Shown here: one piece after another, positions 1 to 6,946 of the stretch
Layout of the letters: every line of letters begins with the position of its first letter
Numbering within the stretch: position 1 is the first letter of the stretch
From: JBCCXZ01 sp965228005
GTDB lineage: Bacteria; Planctomycetota; Planctomycetia; Pirellulales; Lacipirellulaceae
Assembly: GCA_965228005.1 (NCBI GenBank)
Contig: CBDDGV010000003.1
Coordinates: 620,001 to 684,000, forward strand
DNA: 64,000 bases
Direction of reading: 5' to 3'
Notes under the pieces: model-generated
What the model was told of the DNA's origin: nothing
The model's input: only the letters and a program-made list of their open reading frames with translations
Databases searched by the model: none
Translations under genes and position numbers: made by a program

Positions 1-146
1 TGCACAACGTACGACACGTTCTCGCGTCGCGGACCCAAGCAAAGCCCGATGACCCATGCCGCCAGGGCTACCGCGGCAACCTGCCATAGGGAATGCAACA
101 GCGTCAAGCAAAGCAACTCGGATGCCAGAGGATCGAGGCCGGTCAT
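1..146 (-). CDS. M56 family (BlaR1-type) metallopeptidase, N-terminal fragment
   Basis: The gene starts at the ATG at 146-144 and runs off the left edge, so only about 48 residues are visible. They begin MTGLDPLASELL, then LLHSLWQVAA and a hydrophobic helix. The Leu-His-Ser-Leu-Trp-Gln motif before the first membrane helix is typical of BlaR1/MecR1-type M56 sensors. Its ATG overlaps the TGA of the upstream BlaI-type repressor (shared ATGA), so the pair is translationally coupled. In the known family the membrane peptidase inactivates the partner repressor when it senses a signal. The zinc-binding domain lies outside the window, so its integrity cannot be judged. Confidence 0.75.
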   Translation of the reverse strand, partial: MTGLDPLASELLCLTLLHSLWQVAAVALAAWVIGLCLGPRRENVSYVV

Positions 147-541
147 GACTTCTTCTCCTTCGCTTTGCGGGAGATCAACTTGCGGAGCTCGCCGAGCTCT
201 TCCGTGTCGAGGTCGCTGGTCTCGAGCAGGTTGAGCATCAAGGCGGTTGGCGAACCGTCGAACGCTTTGGAGACCAGGTCCCCCATCATCTTGCCGACGA
301 CGCTCTGCCGCCCGTCCTTTGGCGAGAACAGGAACGCCTTGCCCTCCTTGCGACGCCTGACAAACCCTTTCCGATGCATGATGTTCAGCATCGTGACCAC
401 CGTGCTGTGGGCGAGCGGCCTGCCGGCTTGCTCGTCCAGCCTCGCCCGGACCTCACGCACCGGCAGAGGCGATTCTTGCCAGAGGACTTTGAGGATTTCG
501 AGCTCGAGTTCCGTCGGGTGTTCGGATTCGCTGCGTGCCAT
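143..541 (-). CDS. BlaI/MecI/CopY family transcriptional repressor
   Basis: A 132-residue winged-helix repressor. Residues 1-75 contain the family pattern: TELELEILKVLW, then PVREVRARL and AHSTVVTMLNIMHRKGFV with a basic wing. The C-terminal half is the dimerisation region. An in-frame ORF extends upstream to 646, but the family begins at MARSESEHPTE, so the ATG at 541 is chosen. The extension would also cross the promoter and operator described at 600-661. The gene is coupled to the downstream M56 peptidase by an ATGA overlap, the usual repressor/sensor-protease pair. The sequence cannot say whether the signal is a beta-lactam or a cell-envelope stress. Confidence 0.85.
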   Translation of the reverse strand: MARSESEHPTELELEILKVLWQESPLPVREVRARLDEQAGRPLAHSTVVTMLNIMHRKGFVRRRKEGKAFLFSPKDGRQSVVGKMMGDLVSKAFDGSPTALMLNLLETSDLDTEELGELRKLISRKAKEKKS

Positions 542-599
542 GTCAATCCAATCAGAAAAGGGTAGCGGACGGCCTCCGCCGACCGGAATCAGCGAATTC

Positions 600-661
600 T
601 TTAGATGATAATACCGGCGGCGCGGTATCGGATCAACCCCCAACATCTAAAGTTTTAGATG
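600..661. promoter_or_regulatory. BlaI operator: 18-bp palindrome plus half site
   Basis: CATCTAAAGTTTTAGATG at 644-661 is a perfect inverted repeat of 8 bp with a 2-bp centre, just upstream of the -35 box. The same half site TTTAGATGAT recurs at 600-609, overlapping the -10 box and the expected transcription start. Dyads read by BlaI/MecI/CopY proteins have this size and symmetry. Assignment to the adjacent repressor is inference from position. Confidence 0.6.
608..636 (-). promoter_or_regulatory. Sigma70-type promoter of the BlaI/M56 operon
   Basis: On the minus strand TTGATC (636-631) is followed after exactly 17 bases by TATTAT (613-608). These are four of six and five of six matches to the -35 and -10 consensus. 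The predicted start near 601 leaves a leader of about 60 bases before the repressor ATG at 541. The promoter sits between a full palindrome and a matching half site (separate entry), which fits negative autoregulation. Confidence 0.65.
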
Positions 662-1367
662 ATGCTCGGCCCCACCAGACGCACGGCAAAGCCCTGGGTG
701 TTGGACCAGCGCAGTCGGTTCTGCCGGCCGCTGCGGGTTGGCATGAGTCGTTACCTGCCCGGACTCCACGACCTCGGGTCGATCATCGTCGGCAGTGAGC
801 TATCTCATCGCCCCAGAGAATGGAAATAGATTAGCCACGAACTCCCCAAGCCCTGCATAGACCTCGTCCCCGAGGCTAGCGAATGGCCACCCTAGATAGT
901 ATATATATGATCACTGTGTTGCTGGGCAGTGACTCCGGCAGAGCTGCACCAACCCACGCCCCGAGAGACTCGACACGAAAAACCGTAAACCCGAACAATT
1001 AAGACCGCCCCCATGGAGACCCGAGCCTGGAATACCCGCCCAGCGAAGAAACCGCCCGCGACAAAACGCGCGACTTTTGGCGTTTCGCCGCGTGTTCGCG
1101 TCCCCGGGCCAAAAGAAGCCGGCAAACCCTACGATACAAGCCCGGCCCGCCGACTTCCGTCCGTGGGAGCCCCGAGAGGGGTCGACAAAACGACCCAACC
1201 GAGTGTCGAGAGCAAGCAAACCGGAGGAGAAGACAATGGGGCGTGCGTGCGTTGCACCCGTCACGGACAACCGGGCAGGACAGCACGGTCCCGAGCGGGT
1301 GTCGTGCCTCACCGCCGATCGCCTGCAGAGAGCCTTCTGGCGAGTGTCGGCGGGGCTTCAAGGAGAG
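662..1367. other. Intergenic region, no supported gene
   Basis: About 700 bases lie between the BlaI operator and the tRNA gene. Several short open frames exist on both strands, but none has a recognisable domain, a good start or plausible composition. One runs straight across the tRNA on the opposite strand. A short alternating AT stretch lies near 899-908. No RNA gene or clear terminator was recognised here. Confidence 0.5.
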
Positions 1368-1442
1368 TCGGGCTGAAAGGATTTGAACCTTCGACCTCTG
1401 CGTCCCGAACGCAGCGCTCTAGCCAAGCTGAGCTACAGCCCG
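1368..1442 (-). tRNA. tRNA-Pro (anticodon CGG)
   Basis: Read on the minus strand, a 7-bp acceptor stem CGGGCTG/CAGCCCG closes a full cloverleaf. It has a D arm containing TAGCTCAGCTTGGCTAGAG, an anticodon stem CTGCG/CGCAG with loop TTCGGGA (anticodon CGG), and a T arm with loop TTCAAAT. The discriminator base is A and no CCA is encoded. The first base is C, as in bacterial tRNA-Pro. The gene lies upstream of and antiparallel to the FHA-sigma54 activator. No att-like duplication was seen beside it. Confidence 0.93.
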
Positions 1443-1619
1443 TTCTGTGCGGCGGCATCGGCCCCTGCACAGCCCCGGAGTGTACCCCGGCGGGCGGCCG
1501 ACCACAAGCTGGAGTGGGCGGGGCGGGGCCTTGCGGCGGCCTCATTCTCAGTGGGGGCTCGGTGCGGTAGGATCGGCGGTTGGAACTGCTTGCGTCCCCT
1601 GTACTTGCACGGGTTTTCG

Positions 1620-3467
1620 GTGCACGCCTTCTTGACGATTTTGACCGGCAGCCGGGCGGGGACCAACTTCCCCGTCGACCCAGCCCAGGAGACCCTCATC
1701 GGCCGGGGGACGGACTGCCATGTGTCGCTGCCCGACCCCATGTGCTCGCGGGTGCACGCCATCCTCGCGTACACCACCGACGGCTGGGTGCTCACCGACC
1801 AGGGCAGCCGGAACGGCACCCAGGTGAACGGGCAGAAGGTGCACGAGGCGACGCTGGCCGACGGCAACCAGTTGAAGCTCGGCTCGTGCGAATTCGAGTT
1901 CCACCTCAGCGACGAACCGGCGACCACCGAGGCGACCGACCTGAACATGACCCAGACGATTGTGCACGACATGCCGATCGCGCTGGCGGACTCGGCGCCC
2001 CCTGAGGCCGAAGCGGTCCCGACCGGCGAGAAGGTGCAGGAGCTGATCCTGCTGTACCAACTCAGCAACCACCTGCTGGGCTGCAACGAGCCGGACGAGG
2101 TGGTGCGGATGGCCCTCGAGCTGCTGCGTGAGCGGACGCGGGCGGCTGTGACGGGCTTCCTGTGGGCCGACGAAGAGGGGCAGCTACGCCCCAAGCAGGT
2201 GATCCCGGCGGAAGAGGCGCAGCGGGTCGTCCTCAGCGCATCGCTCACGGAGTTGGTCTTCGATCAGGGCAGGGCGGTGTGGGTGGCGAACCAGTCGGCG
2301 GGCGATTCGCCGACCGACTCGATCGCCCACTACGCCGACGCGGTGTGCGCCCCGCTGGTGCGGCGGGGCGGCGACGGCGAGCGGCGGACGATGGGCGCGA
2401 TCCACGTCTACCTGCAGGACGGGCGGTTCCGGCAGTCGGACTTCGATTTCATCATCCAGGTCGCCAACCTGGTGGTGATCGCGCTGGCGCGGGCGATCTC
2501 GCACACGAGCCTGCAGAGCGACGTGCAGCGGCTGGCGCACGACGCCCCGGGGAGCGACGAGCTGATCGGCGAGAGCAAGCCGATGCACGACCTGAAGGGC
2601 AAGATCCAGCGGGTGGCGAAGGCGCCGGGGTGCGTGCTGGTGCGCGGCGAGAGCGGCAGCGGCAAGGAGCTGGTCGCCCGGGCGATCCACCTGGCGAGCA
2701 CGCGCGCCGACCGGCCGATGGTGAGCGTCAACTGCGCGGCGATCCCCCGCGAGCTGATGGAGAGCCAGCTCTTCGGCCACAAGGCGGGTGCGTTCACCGG
2801 CGCCGACCGCGACCACACGGGGTTCTTCCAGCAGGCGGACCTCGGCTCGCTCTTCCTGGACGAGGTGGGCGAGCTGACGCTCGACGGTCAGGCTAAGCTG
2901 CTGCGGATCTTGGAGGGGCACCCGTTCCTGCCGGTAGGAGCCACCGAGGAGGTGCGTGTCGATGTGCGGGTGATCGCCGCCACCAACCGCGACCTGCAGG
3001 CCTACGTGGCCGACGGCAAGTTCCGCGAGGACCTCTACTACCGGCTGAGCGTGTTCGAGCTGCACATCGCTCCGCTGCGCGACCGCGGGGAGGACATCGA
3101 GCTGCTGATCCGGTTCTTCCTCGACCACTACCGGGCGGAGCGTGGACGTCCCGGCCTGGGGCTGAGCGACGCGGCGCTGAAGAAACTCACATCGTACAAC
3201 TGGCCGGGCAACGTCCGGCAGCTGCGGAACGTGATCGACAGCGCGGTGGTGCTGGCCGACGGCGACCAGATCGAGCCGCACGACCTGGGACTGCGCGACA
3301 GCGGCGCGGCGCAGCTCGACACGCTGAAGATCGAAGACTGGGAGAAGAAGCTGATCCTCGAGGCGCTCAGCCGAACGTCCGGCAACGTGCCCGAGGCGGC
3401 GAAGCTGTTGGGGATCGGCCGGGCAACGCTGTACCGGAAGATCGAGACATACCACATCGAGCGGTAA
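1620..3467 (+). CDS. FHA-GAF-AAA+ sigma54-dependent transcriptional activator, Fis-type HTH
   Basis: A 615-residue activator. An FHA domain occupies about residues 10-95 (IGRGTDCHVSLPD, then SRVHA and DQGSRNGTQVNG). A GAF-like sensor domain follows at about 130-300, then a sigma54-interacting AAA+ domain. That domain has Walker A GESGSGKE at 343-350 and the sigma54-contacting loop GAFTGA at 390-395. A Fis-type helix-turn-helix ends the protein (VPEAAKLLGIGRATLYRKI). The frame is open from 1383 but crosses the tRNA, so the GTG at 1620, just before the FHA domain, is preferred. The FHA domain suggests control by a phosphothreonine partner. Its target operon is unknown; the following ligase gene is 35 bases downstream. 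Confidence 0.9.
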   Translation: MHAFLTILTGSRAGTNFPVDPAQETLIGRGTDCHVSLPDPMCSRVHAILAYTTDGWVLTDQGSRNGTQVNGQKVHEATLADGNQLKLGSCEFEFHLSDEPATTEATDLNMTQTIVHDMPIALADSAPPEAEAVPTGEKVQELILLYQLSNHLLGCNEPDEVVRMALELLRERTRAAVTGFLWADEEGQLRPKQVIPAEEAQRVVLSASLTELVFDQGRAVWVANQSAGDSPTDSIAHYADAVCAPLVRRGGDGERRTMGAIHVYLQDGRFRQSDFDFIIQVANLVVIALARAISHTSLQSDVQRLAHDAPGSDELIGESKPMHDLKGKIQRVAKAPGCVLVRGESGSGKELVARAIHLASTRADRPMVSVNCAAIPRELMESQLFGHKAGAFTGADRDHTGFFQQADLGSLFLDEVGELTLDGQAKLLRILEGHPFLPVGATEEVRVDVRVIAATNRDLQAYVADGKFREDLYYRLSVFELHIAPLRDRGEDIELLIRFFLDHYRAERGRPGLGLSDAALKKLTSYNWPGNVRQLRNVIDSAVVLADGDQIEPHDLGLRDSGAAQLDTLKIEDWEKKLILEALSRTSGNVPEAAKLLGIGRATLYRKIETYHIER

Positions 3468-3502
3468 ACGCGCGATGGGCTAGGCGGAGCGGGGGCGGAT
3501 TG

Positions 3503-4783
3503 ATGAAAGTCGACGAACAGGCGAGGAAGGCATTGCGGTCGCTCCCGCGCGAGCGGGTCCGCGCGATGCAGATCGAGAAGCTCAACGCGCTGCTGGACCG
3601 GGTCCTGCCGCACAACGAGTACTACCACCGGAAGCTCGCCGGCGGGCCGACGCAGCTGGAGAGCGTCGACGAGTTGGCATTGCTGCCGGTGACCACCAAG
3701 CCGGAGCTGCGCGCCGAGCAGCGGACCGAGCCGGTGAACGCCACGTGGCCCGCGGAGCGGTACGTCCACTACCACCAGACCTCCGGCACGAGCGGGTACC
3801 CGATCCCCGTTTGGGACACGGCGGAGGATTGGGCCTGGTGGAGCGACTGCTGGCAGCACGTGCTCGACGCGGCCGGTGTTCAGCCGGGCGAGCGGGCGAT
3901 GATGGCGTTTTCCTTCGGGCCGTTCATCGGCTTCTGGAGCGCGCACGCGGCGTTGGTCGACCGGGGCGTGATGGCGGTGACCGGCGGCGGGATGAGCTCG
4001 CTGGCCCGGCTGGAACTGATCCGCCGCACCGGTTCGACCGTGCTGCTCTGCACGCCGACCTACGCGCTGCACATGGTGGAGGTGGCCGCCGAGCACAGCC
4101 TGAACCTCGACCGCCTGCCGATCGACAAGGTGATCGTGGCCGGCGAGCCCGGCGGATCGTCCGCGGCGACGCGGGAGCGGATCGAGGAGGTCTGGTCCGC
4201 CAAGGTCACCGACCACGGCGGGGCCAGCGAGGTCGGCGCCTGGGGATTCGGCGACCCCGCGGGCCGCGGGCTGCACGTGCTGGAGACCGAGTTCATCGCG
4301 GAGTTCCTGTCGGCGGAGACCGGTGAGCCGGCACAGGAGGGTGAGCTCTCACGGATGCTGCTCACTTCGCTGGGCAGGGACGGGCTGCCGATTATCCGCT
4401 ACGAGACCGGCGACCTGGTCCGCCCGGTGTGGGACCACGGCGGCGACTGCAGTTTTGTGCTCCTGGACGGGGGCATCCTCGGCCGGGCCGACGACATGAT
4501 GGTCGTACGCGGCGTGAACGTGTTCCCCAGCGCGATCGAGGCGATCCTGCACGGCTTCCCCGAGGTGGTCGAGCACCGGCTGACCGTCACGCGCGAGGAC
4601 GCGATGGACCAGCTGACGCTGGAGGTCGAGGACCGGCTGGAGCAGCCCGAGCGGATCGCCAAGGAACTGCAGCTCCGGTTGGGGCTCCGCGTGGAAGTAC
4701 GGTGCGTGCCGATGATGTCGCTGCCGCGGTTCGAAGGGAAGGGGCGGCGGTTCGTCGACCAACGCAGCGGAGCCGATGCGTGA
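3503..4783 (+). CDS. Phenylacetate-CoA ligase-like adenylate-forming enzyme (PaaK family)
   Basis: A 426-residue member of the ANL adenylating superfamily, PaaK branch. The phosphate-binding loop QTSGTSGYP lies near residue 95. Further conserved pieces are DHGGASEVGAWG and the hinge-containing YETGDLV, then GRADDMMVVRGVNVFPSAIE, the start of the mobile C-terminal domain. Family members form an acyl-adenylate and then an acyl-CoA in the cytoplasm. No other phenylacetate catabolism genes are nearby, so the substrate cannot be named. The ATG at 3503 is preceded by a purine-rich GGAGCGGGGGCGG. The gene lies between the sigma54 activator and the DUF971 gene, with gaps of about 35 bases on each side. 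Confidence 0.85.
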   Translation: MKVDEQARKALRSLPRERVRAMQIEKLNALLDRVLPHNEYYHRKLAGGPTQLESVDELALLPVTTKPELRAEQRTEPVNATWPAERYVHYHQTSGTSGYPIPVWDTAEDWAWWSDCWQHVLDAAGVQPGERAMMAFSFGPFIGFWSAHAALVDRGVMAVTGGGMSSLARLELIRRTGSTVLLCTPTYALHMVEVAAEHSLNLDRLPIDKVIVAGEPGGSSAATRERIEEVWSAKVTDHGGASEVGAWGFGDPAGRGLHVLETEFIAEFLSAETGEPAQEGELSRMLLTSLGRDGLPIIRYETGDLVRPVWDHGGDCSFVLLDGGILGRADDMMVVRGVNVFPSAIEAILHGFPEVVEHRLTVTREDAMDQLTLEVEDRLEQPERIAKELQLRLGLRVEVRCVPMMSLPRFEGKGRRFVDQRSGADA

Positions 4784-4816
4784 GCCGCCGCAAGTTGCAG
4801 AGAATGTGAGGAAACC

Positions 4817-5134
4817 GTGAGCAGCCAACCGACCAAGCTCCAGCTCGAAGCGGAGGACACGCTGCGGATCGACTGGTCCGATGGCGCAGCGCGGCGTTAC
4901 AAGGTCCGGGAGCTCCGCGAGGGCTGCCCCTGCGCCCACTGCCGGGAGAAGAAAAAGAAGCCGCCCGAGCCGGCCGCGGTGCTGCCGGTGATCACTGCCC
5001 AGGAAGCGGCCCCGCTGCGGATCGCGAAGATGGACCCGGTCGGCAGCTACGCCTACTCCATCCACTTCAGCGACGGCCACGACACGGGCATCTACACGCT
5101 GGAGCTGCTCCGCGAGCTCGGATCGGAAGCGTAA
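4817..5134 (+). CDS. DUF971 domain protein (gamma-butyrobetaine hydroxylase-like N-terminal domain)
   Basis: A 105-residue protein made almost wholly of the DUF971 fold. It has LRIDWSDGAARRYKVRELRE, then the cysteine pair GCPCAHCREKKK, and ends YSIHFSDGHDTGIYTLELLREL. Stand-alone versions occur near Fe-S and NAD-related genes. The CPCAHC cysteines may bind a metal, but this is inference. It starts at a GTG 33 bases after the ligase stop and is the last gene of a + strand trio. It converges with the DUF4340 gene across a hairpin. Confidence 0.85.
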   Translation: MSSQPTKLQLEAEDTLRIDWSDGAARRYKVRELREGCPCAHCREKKKKPPEPAAVLPVITAQEAAPLRIAKMDPVGSYAYSIHFSDGHDTGIYTLELLRELGSEA

Positions 5135-5137
5135 CTC

Positions 5138-5160
5138 CGGCTCCGTTCGTTACGGAGCCG
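5138..5160. terminator. Hairpin between convergent genes
   Basis: CGGCTCCGT (5138-5146) pairs perfectly with ACGGAGCCG (5152-5160) around a 5-base loop. It begins 3 bases after the DUF971 stop and covers the stop codon of the convergent DUF4340 gene. It lacks a strong U tract in either direction, so it is only a possible bidirectional terminator. Confidence 0.45.
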
Positions 5161-6892
5161 CGGGGATGTTCGGCAGGCCGGTAGACGCCGCGTCGCCTTC
5201 TTCGGCGCCTTCTTCTTCGGCGTCCTTTTCTTTGACGACGTCGTCCAGGCCGAGCCGCACCTGCTCGTAGACCTCGTTCGAGATCAGGTAGTACCAGTCG
5301 CCGAACCGCTCATTGAGTTCCTGGACCGTTTTCCGGCCGGACTCAAGCTTCTCCTGGTACTCGTCGAGCTTGCGTTGGTTCTCGCGTTCGATCGACTTGC
5401 GTCGCTCGATGATGGTCTGGAGGTCTTCCTCCTCGGCGGCTTCGTCGACCGTGTCTTCTCCCTGCTCGGGGGTCTCGGCTTCGTCCGATTCGGCGAAGGA
5501 TTCCTCAGTGGCAGCGTCTTCGGCTTCGGCGCCAGGCTCCTCGATCGCCTCCGCTGTGTCGTCGGCTTCTTGCTCCTCTTCCTCTTCTTCGGTTGCCCCG
5601 TCTTCGGGTTCCGCCTCAGCCTCTTCTTGTTCGGACGTGTTGGTGAGCGCCGAATCGGGCAGCTCGGGCAGGTCCTCCAGCTCCGGTTTCTCGATCACCT
5701 CCTCGTTGAACCGGGCCAGCACGAACATGTAGCGGCTCAGGCCAGAGGCCTCGGCGTCTTCGGGTTGCTCGGCGTCGGGCGCCTCGCCCTCGGCGAGCTG
5801 CAGCTTGCCGAAGCGGAGCACGTACTCGACGCCGGTCTTCAGCGTGCAGACGACCTCGCCCTCGCTGGAGAGGATCTCCATTTCTCCTCCGCCGGGGCGG
5901 GACACGGGCGCAAAGCCCTTCCCCATGAGGTCCATGGACGATTCGCGGTCCTGCAGGAAACCCTCGCCCGCCTTCAGGTCGGCGCTGAGGCCCTCGGGCT
6001 TGCGCTCTACGTCGACGATCAGCAGGTCGTCCAGACCGTTCCGGAGCTCGTTGAGCTTGTCGTTGTCCAGTTCTTCGTCTTCGGCAAGCTCGTATTCCGT
6101 GTACTCCTTCTTCTCCGGATCGAACTTCTTGAGGTCTTCGGCGATCCAGTCCGACTCGCCGCTGTCGTAGCGGAGCTGCATCTCGCCCCGGCGGTCCCAG
6201 GCGACCTGGAAGCTTAAGCCGGTGGCGGTGAGCATCGGCTGCAGCTCGGCGGAGTAGTCTTTGATCAGCACCCGCAGGATGTCGAACGTGCTGAGCTCGA
6301 GCAGGTCGTCCTCGATCCAGTCTTCGAAGCGGGTTGAAAGCGGTTCGGGGTCGAGCTCGACGACGAACACCGCGTCCTGGTCGGTGTTGCGGACGTAGTG
6401 CTGGCCCGAGTCCTCATCGACCTCGTTGCCAATGATCATATCGGCGAGGGTCTCGCCGTTGTTGCTGCTCATGACGACGCGGAGGCCGACGCCTTGTGCC
6501 TTGGAGTCGAGCCCGCCCGCGTCGGGGCTCACGACGCCGAGGTCTTCGTGGTCGGCGGCGGTCTCGGAGGCGACGCGGAGGATCTCGCGGTCGATGATCG
6601 CGTTCGCGGCCTGGGCCATGCGGTCGGTGGCGTCGGCGGGGTAGCCCTGCTTCGACGGGAGCGTCCACAGACCGTCTTCCTGGGCGACCTCGAACTCGCG
6701 GGCCTCGGCCGTCTCGGTGTCGAAGCGGACGATCTTCAACTCCGTGGCCGAGAGCGGGTCGAAGTTGTTGATCTTCTCGCTGACGAGCTGCTGGACGTCG
6801 AAGTCCTCGCCCGCGGGGCCGACGACGAACGCTGCGATGAGCGACACCGCGGCGCCGGCAACGAACAGGACGGTCTTGGCAAATTCAGACAT
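5150..6892 (-). CDS. DUF4340 domain-containing membrane-anchored protein
   Basis: A 580-residue protein with one N-terminal membrane helix (residues about 5-25, VLFVAGAAVSLIAAFVVGP) and a DUF4340 body. The conserved pattern VRFDTETAEAREFEV, then DGLWTLP, appears near residues 55-80. The region from about 415 to 485 is very rich in Glu, Asp and Ala. After it comes a coiled-coil-like Glu/Lys/Arg segment that ends DWYYLISNEVYEQVRLG. It is the last gene of the ABC cluster, 54 bases after the GldF-GldG fusion gene. In known clusters DUF4340 proteins accompany GldG-type auxiliary proteins. Its exact role is not established. Confidence 0.8.
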   Translation of the reverse strand: MSEFAKTVLFVAGAAVSLIAAFVVGPAGEDFDVQQLVSEKINNFDPLSATELKIVRFDTETAEAREFEVAQEDGLWTLPSKQGYPADATDRMAQAANAIIDREILRVASETAADHEDLGVVSPDAGGLDSKAQGVGLRVVMSSNNGETLADMIIGNEVDEDSGQHYVRNTDQDAVFVVELDPEPLSTRFEDWIEDDLLELSTFDILRVLIKDYSAELQPMLTATGLSFQVAWDRRGEMQLRYDSGESDWIAEDLKKFDPEKKEYTEYELAEDEELDNDKLNELRNGLDDLLIVDVERKPEGLSADLKAGEGFLQDRESSMDLMGKGFAPVSRPGGGEMEILSSEGEVVCTLKTGVEYVLRFGKLQLAEGEAPDAEQPEDAEASGLSRYMFVLARFNEEVIEKPELEDLPELPDSALTNTSEQEEAEAEPEDGATEEEEEEQEADDTAEAIEEPGAEAEDAATEESFAESDEAETPEQGEDTVDEAAEEEDLQTIIERRKSIERENQRKLDEYQEKLESGRKTVQELNERFGDWYYLISNEVYEQVRLGLDDVVKEKDAEEEGAEEGDAASTGLPNIPAAP

Positions 6893-6946
6893 GGCTGCTT
6901 CTTGCTGAACTGTTTTTTCTGAAGTGGCTCTAACAGAACGGCTGGG

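Noticed and set aside
1368..1442. The tRNA-Pro gene as an integration site of a mobile element
   Set aside because: No integrase gene and no repeat of the tRNA end was seen nearby.
1013..1570. An ORF on the + strand upstream of the FHA activator
   Set aside because: It runs across the tRNA-Pro gene in antisense and shows no domain.
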